From Peromyscus leucopus (Eukaryota; Chordata; Mammalia; Rodentia; Cricetidae): DNA of 64,000 nucleotides. The translations under genes and the position numbers were made by a program. Of this stretch, positions 46,320 through 57,649 are shown piece after piece; positions within the stretch are counted from its first letter, which is position 1, and each line of letters starts with the position of its first letter. The stretch is taken from NCBI RefSeq assembly GCF_004664715.2, contig NC_051082.1:7595072-7659071 (forward strand), in the 5' to 3' direction. The notes below the pieces were generated by a model that saw only the letters and a program-made list of their open reading frames with translations, searched no databases and was not told the DNA's origin.

Positions 46320-46480
46320 TGTGTGGAGAGGCCGACGGCGCCCTTCGTGGGCGGCAGATCACACACATCAGAGGTTTGAATCAAATCAAACTGCAACTGA
46401 ATTACACTAATAAACCCATTAAATGCCATTCAAAAAGTAATTTCCGTAGCATCCCTCATATTTACTGCAAACCTTGTTTG
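46320..46480. promoter_or_regulatory. Candidate conserved non-coding element between pyrimidine tracts
   Basis: A short AT-rich unique block (AATCAAATCAAACTGCAAC, GAATTACACTAATAAACCC, CATTAAATGCCATTC) with several TAAT-type homeodomain cores. It sits sharply between two pyrimidine-rich tracts and matches no repeat I know. Confidence 0.35.
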
Positions 46481-46609
46481 GCTCTTTCTGCCTCCTCCGC
46501 CCCCTCCCAACCTCCCCCCTTCCTCCTTTCGTCTGCCTGTTCCTTGGCTTCCTTTCCCACCCTCTGACCTTGTTCCCCCCTCCCCCATTAGGCTTGCCGA
46601 CATCTTTCC

Positions 46610-47339
46610 AAAGACCACCCACCCATCCACTGTATCACCGTCTTCCTCAACCTAGGGTCCAACTCATATTATGGTCAGTCGGTTAGAGAAGACCACGTCC
46701 TGGGGCGGGGGGTCATTGAAACTACGATCTTGTTGGTGCCTGTCACTATCTCCCTGGGGGAAGCCCAGGAGTCTTTCTATGACTCTCACCATCTGCCAAA
46801 GGAAAGCACTGAACTGAGTGATTTCCAAGGTAATTTTCAGATCCAGCACCGATGTCACGTGGCATCAACTATGCCCAGAGTTTGAAAGTGCCAGCCGGAG
46901 AGGGCATCCATACTTCTTTGTGCCTTCAAGCAAGGACACTCGTGTTGGCAAGCCACGTTCTTCCCCTTCCAAAGTGGCTCACCTGCTCTGTCCCATCACT
47001 TCACACTGGGTAACTGTCTATCAAGAATCTCCACTTGACCCCCTTAAAAATACAAAGCCATCACACGCAGGCTTTATGTATACACAATGAGTCAGAGATT
47101 TCCCCCACCCTATCTCTTGATTCCATTGGTCAACAAACAGTGTAACTTAGAAACATCCATAGTCATCATGTGACAAGCTGTCTTTTCAAACTATGTGGTC
47201 CATTTAAAAAATTTTGACACCTGAAACACCATTGATGCTTTGGGTTACAGAAGAAATAATTCAAGTGAGACCATGAACAAAATTCTGTGACCTCTGTAAT
47301 TTCTCCACTCGATTAGACAAACTACAGAACTCAGACAAA
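46610..47339. other. Unassigned non-coding sequence
   Basis: No recognised repeat or exon. Confidence 0.3.
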
Positions 47340-47800
47340 GTCAAACAAGCCTTGTAAGTCTCTTGTTACTAGGACAAAACACCTAAGTGTGCCTGAGCCC
47401 TACATACCATTAAAACACAATAATGTAAGGAGAGTAAAGACTTGGGATCATGGGTTCAGAGGTTATAGGGGCTGGAACTGTGTCTCTGGGCTATTTCGAG
47501 GCATAGTGTTGTGGCAGGTTAGAGTGTGGCAGAAATGCCCACATCATGACAGCCAGGGAAGAGAGGGGGCAAGCATCTGACCAGAGACAAGACCTATATT
47601 TTCAGGGGCAAGCCACCAGGGACTACCCTCTAATTGCTACCACCACCCAATTCTAAATCCAGGAGTGGATTAATCCACTGATAAACGTCAGAATCCGCAC
47701 GAGCCGATCACTCCTCAGAAGCCTCATTTCTGAGCACTGCTGTCAACATGCGAGCTTCTGGGGTGGGAGTTGGGGGACATTCCATATCCAGACAACGACA
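47340..47800 (-). mobile_element. Old LTR-like repeat (MaLR/ERVL-like), antisense
   Basis: TACTAGGACAAAACACCTAA, GATCATGGGTTCAGAGG, GGATTAATCCACTGATAA and TTGGGGGACATTCCATATCC are landmarks, in order, of a widespread mammalian LTR-like repeat read in reverse. Confidence 0.5.
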
Positions 47801-47801
47801 C

Positions 47802-47819
47802 CAGCTCAGATCTGAGCTG
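47802..47819. other. Perfect 18-bp palindrome
   Basis: CAGCTCAGATCTGAGCTG is fully self-complementary. It begins at the outer edge of the LTR-like repeat. Confidence 0.85.
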
Positions 47820-47849
47820 CATCCATAATTAGGGCCCCGCGGGAGGGGC

Positions 47850-48000
47850 TCTGAATCAAAATTCCGCACTTGTTAGTTGGCGGTCCTAAGTGGCTTCACT
47901 CCTCTACACCCCGTTTCCTAATTGGAACAATGATGTCCTAACTGTCCCTTTTACCCAATCACCAAGATGTGTGCGTGAGAAGACAATGTGACTGATGCCT
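47850..48000 (+). mobile_element. MIR fragment
   Basis: GTGGCTTCACTCCTCTACAC, CCCGTTTCCTAATTGGAAC and ACAATGTGACTGATGCCTGG follow MIR in sense. Confidence 0.5.
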
Positions 48001-49932
48001 GGACCGCTAGGTCTGGGAAGTTGTGTGGGTTTCTAGGAGCAGGAAGTTTCCCTCTTCTTAAGTGGGTCTTAAGCTGAACAAGAGAGCTGTTGGTTGCCGC
48101 CCATGTGTGCCTGCCACTACGGCACCCTCAGGGTTATCCTGCCATGCTGGTTGTTGTGGTTCATAGGTGTCATAGCTCCTTCGGATGTCTGCATGGGTGC
48201 CTTTTGGTACCATGAAAGGTAGTCCTCAGGGAGGGGGCCTTCAACTCAGTTTCCCCTCAGGGGCCTCTGAGAGCAGGAGAAACAGTCTCCTCCAGGAAGG
48301 CGCAAACCGAGTGATTATCCAAATATCAAATGGTCAGCCCTGAAAACATGCATACAAGTAATGTTATTTAGACTGAGAAGGTTTTATTTATCTAGGAATA
48401 TATGGAATATATAAAAAATATGCCAACACACACACATCAACATTTAATGAAAAAAGAGACCATGGATTTGAAAGAGGGAAAGGAGAATATGGGAGAGTTC
48501 AGAGGGTGGAATCTTAAAGCATAAAAATTAATCGGAAAACTGCTGTTACTCATATTTCTGTCACTATTGGGACAGACCTCTTTCCTCCTTCCATTACATT
48601 TATGCCTTGTCCCTGGCGGGGGGTGATGATCTGCATTCACCCTCTGTCCACCCCAAGAAAGTGATGTCATGCCCCCTGCCTTCTCTTCTCCCCATACCCC
48701 GGCTCTGCACGTGGAGAGTCCAACAAGCCAGTGGGAGTAAACTCATGGCATGCACAAAGGAAATGTGCCTTGTACCTGTCTCCTCCCCCAGTGCCTTGTG
48801 GGTAAGGAAAATTCTCAATTCTCCAGCTGCCTCGGAAAATGTGTCTCCGCAGTCTGAGTTTCCCGATTCGACCTTGGAGCCTGGCTGCATTTCTGTGACA
48901 GCTCTCTGAAGGAGGTCGTCTCTGAGTATTCCTGTTGGCACCTGGGTTCTCACTGGTGACAAATCACCATGAATCACCATGGGGGTCTCTAACAGTCATG
49001 CTTTGTCCAGGACTAAGGAGAATCAGGTGATAGAATGTCCCTTTATAAAACCCAAGCTCTATATAAACTAAGGCCAGTTGATCACAGGTCACATGGATTC
49101 AAACTTTGAAGTAATAATGATAGAGATAACAATAATAGAGATCCTTGTGGTAAAAGTGAAAATAGTAGGTCGTTTGAAATAGCCAACAACCACATAAAAT
49201 GCAGAGAAGAAATGGATCTCACCCTTGAGTCCCATCACTCAGGGGTACCCCAACCAGGCCCAGACACACTGCTGTGTGGGCTTGGGGCTGCACCACTTGC
49301 TTAGACTAACGTGTGAATGCACCTGCTTGGTGTCACACAGTCTGTCCACCCACAGTGGGCTCTTCTCCTGTGCTCTAAGGAGAGAAGACGAATCTCTGCG
49401 GCAGCCACAAGATGTCCTGCTAGTGGTCTTCAGGAGACCTGACAGGACTCAACCGTGCGTGAGTTCCAACAAACAAGGGCCATGATGGCGCTTGGGAGTG
49501 TGAGTCCGGTCTCATCCCTCTGCTTCGTCTCTTCAGCTTCCCATTCAGTGCCCTTGGATTTAGAGTGTTGAGATGTAGAACTGAAACAGACAAGAGCTGC
49601 TCGGGGGCCAGTGTGTAACACATCAAGAGAACAGCTGGACGCCTAATGGCCAAGTCGGCTCTTCATTTGCACCCTCTTGACTTCCCTCTTAACGCTCTAT
49701 CTCTGGAAGATAGGGGCAGCGAGAAAGGATTGTCACAGCTTTCTATAAGAGGGCTGATAATAAATTGGGTCCAACTGGGCAGCAAGAATACCATTAGCAA
49801 ACGCCTGGGGATACCGGGCCCCTTGTAATGTCCCACGGAGACGGGGAAAAGGAAGAGGAAAAATAAAGACACACAGACAGAGCGGGAATTCAGGATGCTC
49901 CGTTACCGCCTGAGAAGATGGAGATCAAAGAA
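48001..49932. other. Unassigned non-coding sequence
   Basis: About 1.9 kb without a confident repeat. The 126-codon minus and 100-codon plus frames that overlap near 48.6-48.98 kb have no domain, so I leave them out. Confidence 0.35.
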
Positions 49933-49966
49933 TACACACACACACACATACACACACACACATACA
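49933..49966 (+). repeat. (CA)n microsatellite
   Basis: Short CA tract interrupted by TA. Confidence 0.9.
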
Positions 49967-50204
49967 AATAATAGAGAAAACTTTGCTGAGTTGAAAAAGA
50001 ACTTTTCTTTTGAAACAAGTTCAATAGACTTAGCAAGTTCCAGGGATGAATGATGAAGAATGACGAATGACTGGAGTTCTCGGGGAGAGTTTTGAATGTT
50101 AAGGCGGAAGAAGCCAGCCGATTAGCGAGGCGGGGAGATGGCCGACTTTTCTGCCATGGTTTGAGAGAAATGGGAGGACCAACGGGTGTACCGATTCTTT
50201 CTAA

Positions 50205-50470
50205 CGCCCGCACCTACAATGGCATGTCAGAGCTGCCCAGTAAGTATCGGTTGAATGAATAAATAAAGAGATAACGATGTATTATTAATTCCAACCCACA
50301 TCAACCGTCCCTACCTTACTTTAGCTACAACCACAGCCCAGTGTCCCGGTGGGACACATGGCTACCTTCCCCTTACACTTGAGGGATGCGAGAGTCAACC
50401 CAGTGCTATTATTGTCAGCCCAAGCTCATGGATCTGAAATCAACAGAGCAGGAATAGAATCCAGGCATTC
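50205..50470. mobile_element. MIR/L2-type fragments in opposite orientations
   Basis: CAGTAAGTATCGGTTGAATG with AATAAATAAAG (50238-50270) is an L2/MIR 3' end in sense. GATCTGAAATCAACAGAGCAGG with the ATAGAATCCAGGCATTCC segment resembles MIR in reverse. Confidence 0.4.
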
Positions 50471-51255
50471 CAGGCCCCTAGGTCTGGGCTCAGGCGTGCC
50501 CCGAGCACTTCAAAGCAGGGCATTCTCAGGCATCCCTTCCTCTCTTCTGTAGCAAATGTGCTAGAGAGGTCCCCCACCCCATCGCCATTCTCAGGCAACA
50601 CATATATTAGCCAGCTGTCCCCATGGCTACCACAGTCTGCGAGGCCTAACAGATGCCCACAGTGTACACACAGAGATAAATCTTCCAGACTGACCCATAA
50701 AGAAATTCCATGTGATAAGGTGGCCCTTGGCAGTGCGGTCTTGATTTGCAAAGATCTATTTTCCTTAGTGGGATGGGGATGATCTTTCATCTGGACTGTA
50801 ATGTGATGAGGAGGCATACAGACATCCATAAAAAATTCAACAGAAATCCAGCCTTCCTTCGCAAGGCAGGGAAAGCCCGGCCTCCCTCCTGCCTCCCAGC
50901 CTCCCCTCCAGCCCCACACACAAGCCCCTTCCCACAATCTGTTTTGTGTTGTGGACAGGGAAATCTGTTTTCTGATAACGGGCCCTCACTCCTGTGACAT
51001 TTCCTCTGTCATGGGGGTTAGCATTTTGCATTCTGGGTGCTAATTCATCCTTCCATTCTGATTTATTCTCTCCCCCCATCCCGTCTCTCTCCCTCTCTCT
51101 CCATCCCTCTCCACCCCCATCTCCCTATACTTGACCTGCTCCACACTCTATTTCCCAGCTTCCACCTCCTTCTGAGCTGAGCAGGGAAAGACAAATCACT
51201 CACTTGCTCAAGAACCAATACAAAGAAAAACGCGTTGGGGGCAGGGGTCATTGCT
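50471..51255. other. Unassigned non-coding sequence
   Basis: No recognised repeat. A pyrimidine-rich stretch lies at 51069-51125. Confidence 0.3.
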
Positions 51256-51261
51256 GGTTTT

Positions 51262-51280
51262 GACCAGCAGGGGGCGCGAA
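51262..51280 (+). promoter_or_regulatory. CTCF-type motif, forward
   Basis: TGACCAGCAGGGGGCGCGA matches the known CTCF core CCASYAGRKGGCRS in all core positions. It lies in sequence with no recognised repeat. Occupancy in vivo is not shown by sequence, but cores this close to consensus are usually bound. Confidence 0.75.
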
Positions 51281-52444
51281 CCTCCACCTTGCCACTATCT
51301 AGTACCTAGTCCATAGCCACTGTGAGCCTAGTCCCCAACCATTTCTGATCTTTAAGAATGAGACAAAAATCCTTATGTCCCCCTCCTTTCGCAGAAGCCT
51401 GGGGAAGTAGGAATGAGGAAGACTAGCAAGGAATTCACCCAGAACAGCTGCCCTGGACACAGTAGGCACTGTGAGGCCCACGCGGGCACCAATTTGGTAG
51501 GACCCTTCTCCCTTCTACCCTGTCTCCTTTCTCCTCGTCTCTTCCCCTTGTCTCATCCGCACCCAGCTGCTTCTTTCATCTCCCTTAACCCCAGTTTTCC
51601 CCTGGGCAACCCTCAAAATGAACTTGGCGACCCGTGGGTATCACACATTATCCTCTTTTCCTGGTCCCCAAACTTCTGCCAAGATGGCCAATGGAATACA
51701 CAGAAAGGAAACTGTTTTGTTCCTTTCTTCAACCCCTGACACTGTTTCTGCTGGGATCCAGGACAAGGTTAACTCTCAGAGAAATACCGTGGAGCTTTAT
51801 CAGGGTAGAGAGCTGCCAAGCTGGGCAGAGATGGAGGCCTAGGCTTTAGCTGTGAGCTTCCATATGCTCAGAACAACGATCCCGGGTGCTATTAGAGGAG
51901 ATCCTGGCTGACTCTGGAAGCACCTGACAGAGAAGCCAGTGCACATTACAAAGTCACCAAGTGACAGTTTTGGACCCTGCCGGTACGTTGGAAAGTGGAA
52001 TGGGAGCGAATCCTCACACCAGGTGAAGCCCGCGGCAGTGATCCAGAGTCTGTGGGAATGAACTAGCGGAGACAGTGCTGGGCTCTTAACTGACCAGACA
52101 CAGAGGCCACATCTGGCTTCCCACAATAATAAAAAGGAAAGTCTCGCACAGACAACACTTTGTGCCCAAAATAGCTTTGGCTCTGGACACCTTTCTTATC
52201 TCTCTAAGCAGCTGCGTCCCTGGAAGAAGAAAGGAAAGTTACAGTACAATCAGGTTTCCCTTTCCCTGGACTGGAAGAGCCAGTCAAAGATCTACTAAAT
52301 TCTTCTGACAAGCCATATGGGCCACCGATGTATGAGAAGCGTGGGGCATGCTCTGTAAGCATGAGCAAGCAGATAAAACTGTCCAAAATGCTTGGAGGGG
52401 ATAAAAAGAGGCTCAACAGTAGAGTTACTGTGAAAAGAAAAGTT
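51281..52444. other. Unassigned non-coding sequence
   Basis: No recognised repeat or exon. Confidence 0.3.
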
Positions 52445-52739
52445 TAGAAGGGTTTGTGATTGGGTGAAGCTCCATGGATAAGGCACTGGCTGCACAGCCA
52501 TGGGGACCAGAGTTCGAAAACTCAGGTGCCACATAAAAGCCAGACAGACTTGGTGGCCTGCCTGTAGTCCTGGTGCTCAGAAGCTGGGAGCAGGAGATGA
52601 CCAGGGTAAGTGGACTGGTACACCAAATTGATGAGCTCTGGGTTGAGCAAGAGGTCCTGTCTCAGTAAATAAGTGGCATGCAACTGAGTATCATAATTGA
52701 TATCAATATCTGACCTCCACACATATGCATACATATATT

Positions 52740-52784
<45 letters not shown>
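52445..52784 (+). mobile_element. B4 SINE with (CA)n tail
   Basis: A diverged head (TGGATAAGGCACTGGCTGC, GGGGACCAGAGTTCGAAAAC), the middle AGACTTGGTGGCCTGCCTG and GTCCTGTCTCAGTAAATAAG, then TCTGACCTCCACACATATGC. It ends in a (CA)n microsatellite at 52742-52784. Confidence 0.7.
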
Positions 52785-52785
<1 letters not shown>

Positions 52786-52896
52786 AGTTGAAAAATAACA
52801 CGGTATCTATAAAGCTAGATGATATTATCAGACTGGGAATCAATAAAACCTGAAAACTGTCCCGGAAATGAAAAGAATGTCCAAACTAAAACTAGA

Positions 52897-53005
52897 ATTG
52901 CAGAGCTGGGTATAGAGCTCTGTGAGAGAGCACCTACCCAACCCAGAATGCATAATACCTTGAGTTTGAGCCCCAGCATGACAGGAATTCTCCTCCCCAC
53001 AAAAT
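52897..53005 (+). mobile_element. ID SINE
   Basis: AGAGCTGGGTATAGAGCTC, then GAGAGAGCACCTACCCAACC and GAGTTTGAGCCCCAGCATGA, is an ID-type head and box B, about 100 bp, diverged. Confidence 0.65.
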
Positions 53006-53445
53006 AAGTGAAAGAAATCCTAACTAAAATGACAACGGAGAGTCTGAAGAGTAGGTTGTACTTATGCTTATGAAAATATCTCCATGCATTCAGGACACAG
53101 CCACAACACAGGGAAAATCAGAGACAGGAAAAGCATGTGTGCAACAGGTGAGATACACACCAAGAACTGGTCACGAAAGCTTTGCTGATCTAGATAAACC
53201 TACCTACAAACAGATGCCGCAAGTGTCAGGGAAAAGTGGCGGCCTTGGTGAATTCTTTCAGTTTCAATGACAAGAGACTTTGTACACCAAGTGGTGGTAG
53301 AAGCTACTACCAAGAACTCAACAAGTCCCAAATCATCCCTTTATAGCACAAACAGTTCAGCTTTGAAGGGGGAAACATGATCTGAAATTTATATAAAAGC
53401 TAATAATTCAACAGAAGAGGAAGAAATCCACATTTTTTAAATAGA

Positions 53446-53554
53446 GGGGCTGGAGAGATGGCTCACTGGTTAAGAGCTCTTGCTGCTCTTCCAAAGGACC
53501 AGGGTTTGATTCCTAGCTCTCAGTCAGCTCACAACCACCTGCAACTCCAGATCT

Positions 53555-53636
<82 letters not shown>

Positions 53637-53669
53637 GTGCCCTCTTCTGGCCTCCATGGGTACTGCCCT

Positions 53670-53709
<40 letters not shown>

Positions 53710-53752
53710 GAAAAGCACATATTCATATAAATAAAAACAAAATAATAGTGTA
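53446..53752 (+). mobile_element. B2/B3 SINE interrupted by (GT)n(GA)n
   Basis: GGGGCTGGAGAGATGGCTCA is an intact B2/B3 head with box A, and box B lies at about 53504. In the middle the body is interrupted by about 23 GT and 15 GA units (53556-53632). TGCCCTCTTCTGGCCTCCAT then resumes the SINE, which ends in (AC)n (53675-53707) and an A-rich tail. Confidence 0.85.
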
Positions 53753-54489
53753 AAGGCTAACTTCCTAAATTTACATAATCTGAAAAAATTCAACAATGTA
53801 CAACATCCAAGTATAAGATTAATCAAAATAACTCTATAGATCATATAACCATAAATAGGAGGTGGAGTAAATATTTTAACAATATGAAAATCGATGTGCA
53901 CAAACAAGATGCTCAGTTGGCTACAGCTGTCATTGTGAAGGGGTTAAACTCCATTATTCGAACACCAGCCAGTGTTGTAAGTTGTAGGTCAAACATAAAA
54001 CTAGAAATCTGTTATACACTTTTTAATAACAGATTTGGCTGGAAATGATAGGAAATGGTAGAAAATAGGGCACAGCTAAAGACAGATAAGACAAACACAA
54101 AAAATATCAATCGATATAGAATTCAAAGCAAGGGGGAAGCATGTTCAAAGCGAGCATTTTGTAGAAGCAGGAAATTCAAACCATAATGAAGATAAAATAC
54201 TGTATTTAGGTCTTGAATGTCACAGCTGCAAGAGGCATTTTATAAATGGGAAGATGCCAGGAGAAATACCCAAATCATAATTTTATTAGAATAAATGTTA
54301 ACATATTCTATCAAACCAAGTGAGTAAAAAAAAATAGAAATGTTGGATAATGTGTACTGGATTTTCAGTTTTCTAAAGGATAAATGTGATTTCTCAACAT
54401 TGACGGCTCATTTATTAAAGAGAAACAAACGGCAAAGTCCCCAAACTTTGAAAATTTCTAAACAAGGTTGTGGATTCTGCTCCAGTTGC
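53753..54489. other. Unassigned AT-rich sequence
   Basis: A-rich on the plus strand, possibly LINE-derived, but no landmark is recognised. Confidence 0.3.
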
Positions 54490-54820
54490 TTTTTTTTTTT
54501 TTTAATTGCAGAGACCAAACATTTGATAGGAAGCTACTTAAGGCAAGATGCATTTTCTTTGGCTCAGTTAGAGGGACCACCCTTCACCATGGAGGTCAAG
54601 GGTTGAAAGCAGGAGTATGCGGTGGCAGGTCACGTGGCACAGGAAATGGGCCAAGGCTATAAAGCCCAAGGCCTGTCCACACTGACCACTTCCTCCAGCC
54701 ATGCTCTACCTGCTAAGTGTTCCACGACCTTTTCAAAACAGCGCCACCTGCTGGAGACCAATTCCGCACCTGTGGGGAATCCTTCACATTCCAACCACAA
54801 CACACACTCAACCCAGATCT
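54490..54820 (-). mobile_element. Old LTR-like rodent repeat, antisense
   Basis: CATTTTCTTTGGCTCAGTTAG, CACCATGGAGGTCAAGG, CCACTTCCTCCAGCC and CATTCCAACCACAACAC follow the same reverse-strand landmark order as the copy near 2.8-3.1 kb. Confidence 0.45.
54741..54754 (-). promoter_or_regulatory. CTCF-type motif, reverse
   Basis: GCGCCACCTGCTGG is the reverse complement of CCAGCAGGTGGCGC, a full match to the CTCF core CCASYAGRKGGCRS. It lies within the LTR-like repeat, so it may be repeat-borne. With the forward motif at 51262-51280 it makes a convergent pair about 3.5 kb apart. Confidence 0.65.
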
Positions 54821-55129
54821 GCCCTCAGCTTCTAGATTATTCTGCCAGCCGGCACTAAGTCACCAGCTGTGTCAGGGACTCAAGCAAAGCCCAACAACGA
54901 GGCTCCTTCCTGAAGCTACCTGCATTCAGTGATTGACAGGGAAATAAAGTCCATCTCCTGCCCCTCCCCCAAACGCTCATTCAGAAGCATTTTCCAGAGT
55001 TATCTGGGGTATGCTGAGGCACCCACTGAGGCTCTACTTACTCCTCTATCATCCTGCTTCTCTTCCTTTTGCACAAATGTCATTTGACCCCCCAAAGTCT
55101 CTGCACGCCAAATCCCATCTTAGGTCTCA

Positions 55130-55440
55130 CTTACTGCCCAGGGTTTCCAGCCAGCCTGCACCACCATGACAGACACCCAACTTCAAAAAACTTACAAAAT
55201 GGGAAGGGTTGTTTGGGCTTAAAGTTTTGGAGGTTATGACCCCAAACTAGGGTCCACTCCTTTGCCTCCTGTGGTGAGGCAGCATACTCCAGCAGAAAAA
55301 AAAGCTGTTCACTCACGGCCAGGAAACAAAACAATAGAAGAGGAAGAGGCTGAGCGATGCCCCCCCCCAGCAAAAGGCATATTCCTATGACCTAAAGACC
55401 TCGCATTGGGCTCCTGCTCTTCTTGGTAGTGCCAATCTAG
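55130..55440 (-). mobile_element. Old LTR-like repeat (MaLR-like), antisense
   Basis: GTTTTGGAGGTTATGACCCC, TGTGGTGAGGCAGCATACTCC and CACTCACGGCCAGGAAACAAA, followed by GAAGAGGAAGAGGCTGAG, are reverse-strand landmarks of the same group. C-run at 55361-55369. Confidence 0.45.
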
Positions 55441-55814
55441 GGGCCAAACCAAACACATGGGCCTTGGGGAGACACCCCCAATCCAGATAATAGCACTGGG
55501 CTCCCCAGTTTAGGAAGCAAGGTTGTGTTGAGGGTGAGGGGTACACATGAGCACACACGTCCACTCATTACAGTGATTGGACCAAAGCCGTGGCCAACTT
55601 GGACATGTAAATGTGAACGATGAGGCTATCACATATCAAACTTACCATATGACCTGATAATTGTGTACCAAGAAGCCAAGTCACAGCTATAAGCACCTTC
55701 TTATTACATGAGAATAAAACAAACAAACAAAAAAAGCCAGTCAGATAAAATAAAGGACCACAAGACATAGTTAAAGAGACAATAACAATTTTTTTTAAAA
55801 AAAAAATATATTCA

Positions 55815-55818
55815 GCCA

Positions 55819-55862
<44 letters not shown>

Positions 55863-55991
55863 ACGCCTTTAATCCCAGCACTTGGGAGGCAGAGGCAAGT
55901 GGATCTCTGTGAGTTCCAGGCCAGCCTGGTCTCCAAAGTGAGTTCCAGGAAAGGCGCAAAGCTACACAGAGAAACCCTGTCTCGAAAAACC
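55815..55991 (+). mobile_element. B1 SINE with internal GGC expansion
   Basis: The B1 body is nearly intact (CGCCTTTAATCCCAGCACTT, CTCTGTGAGTTCCAGGCCAG, CTACACAGAGAAACCCTG). It differs from the usual start by eleven GGC units (55828-55860) where one is normal. The flanks AAATATATTCA (55804-55814) and an AT-extended version (55992-56010) are the probable target duplication. It looks young. Confidence 0.9.
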
Positions 55992-56059
55992 AAATATATA
56001 TATATATTCAGACATATGAAAACTGACAGGGTTTCTATGAATTTTTAAAACGTATTTCT

Positions 56060-56640
56060 CAGGAGAGATGGCCCCACCCCTCACTACAGGAATAGGAGAG
56101 CTGGCTCTGCCTCTCACCTGAGGTCTGGACTGACCAGCTCAGCTACCACCCAGACCCACATCCTGAGCCTTGGGTTGACCCACCCTAACATCTACCTCAT
56201 CCATGGCTTGCTGGAGCGTGGGAAGGGATTGGTCCTGCAGAATGATAACCGCAGGATCTCCATGACTCGGGGCAACAACAGGATTTCTGAGAGGAGTTTC
56301 GGTGAGGGCCCAGTGATGATGGTTGTACCAGAAACCAGAGGCCTCCAACCAGACCAATGACTCAGTACAATGAACATTTTGTGGGTGGGGCTTATTGGAC
56401 AAAGAGGGTATACTTTGGAACATACTGAAGCTCCTGGTGCCACTAGGATGAATGAAGATGGAGGAGTGAACCCGGTTTTTTGTTTGTTCTGTTTTGTTTT
56501 TCATTATTTTTTTTGGGGGGGGGGCGCATACAGCAGGGGTAAAGGCAGAGATATGGAGGGACTGGGAGGTAAGCAGGATCGGGGTACATGATGTGAAATT
56601 TCTAAAGAATAAATAAAGAATTATGTTTAAGAAAAAAGAA
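56060..56640 (+). mobile_element. 3' end of an L1-type LINE (Lx-like)
   Basis: GTGAGGGCCCAGTGATGATGG, CCTCCAACCAGACCAATGAC and GGTACATGATGTGAAATTTC, followed by overlapping AATAAA signals near 56609-56617 and an A-rich tail, fit a muroid L1 3' untranslated region. A G run (56513-56523) follows a T-rich tract. No ORF2 sequence is upstream, so the copy is 5' truncated. Confidence 0.55.
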
Positions 56641-57009
56641 AAATGAAAAAGAGAAAGAAAATGTGAAAAATATTAATAATTGACACATAAGGGTAATATT
56701 GGATATATGAGCACATATATGGAAATTACACTATACCCTCCTAATTTTGAATGCTTTTACATTACTAAAAAGGGAGATGTGAGAACAATAAATGAAAACA
56801 CTAGTTCATTAGAAAAATGTATGAATATTTTGTATGAATATATGAATAAATTATATCTTTAAAAAGTCAACAATAAAATAGACAATTCATCACATCTAAC
56901 CAAGGCTCAAGAAGGAATAAATGAATGCATGTAATCAGGAATATCATTACAGAACCAGAGTTAGATTCAAATATTACAGTGCCATCATCATAACTTTCAT
57001 CTAATGAAT
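56641..57009. other. Unassigned AT-rich sequence
   Basis: Very A/T-rich, no repeat landmark. Confidence 0.3.
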
Positions 57010-57142
57010 TTTAAGTGCTCAGCAAAACCCGAATTCCAGCACTGGGGAAGTGGAGACAGGGGGATCATAAGTGTCAGCCTCCACCAACACAGTGAGTTCA
57101 AAGCCACCCTGACCCACAGGAGACTCCGTCTCAAAAAATATT
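57010..57142 (+). mobile_element. B1/B4-related fragment
   Basis: GAATTCCAGCACTGGGGAAG, GTGGAGACAGGGGGATC and GACTCCGTCTCAAAAAATA match the B1-like half of a B4 or an old B1. Confidence 0.6.
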
Positions 57143-57649
57143 AATGATAGCTTTGTGGTGTCTGCTATCCTCAGCCCTAAAGTTTCTGATAAGAGGGTGA
57201 TCCCATTAGAGTCCCCTCCACTGTGACACTTTGTCTCAAATGCAAGCCAGACCCAGATCTGCTCTGAACCCTCCTACCAATATGGAAACTAGAATGCACT
57301 GTCACATCTGTGACATAGAGATTTTAACTTCCTTTCTCTCAGCAGATGACCCTTACCCACACTGGCTTTAACAAAGACAGCTGCCCTGTGTAGAAATATA
57401 TACTCTGAGGAACTCCAGGAAATCTCAGGTGAACAGCTACTGACCAGCTGAGACCCCAGCCTTATAGCCTGCAAGAAACTGAATCCTGCCAACAGCCATC
57501 TACATGAACTGAAAAGCAGGTTCTTCCCCACTTGAGTCTTGAAATGAGACCTACATCTATGAGTTGGCCTTGAGCAGAGGGCTCAGCCACTTAAGTCACA
57601 CCAACTGTAAAATAAAGACAGAGAAAGACAAAGCTGTCCATGGTACTGA

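Noticed and set aside
46048..46567. Ser/Pro/Leu-rich frames of 120-149 codons
   Set aside because: Produced by the pyrimidine-rich tract.
53446..53530. Possible tRNA gene from box A/B-like motifs
   Set aside because: The motifs belong to a tRNA-derived SINE; no cloverleaf or acceptor pairing is present. The same applies to the ID at 52897-53005 and the B4 heads.
53524..53907. 127-codon minus frame with Cys/Val and Ser/Leu repeats
   Set aside because: Spans the microsatellites inside the B2/B3 SINE.
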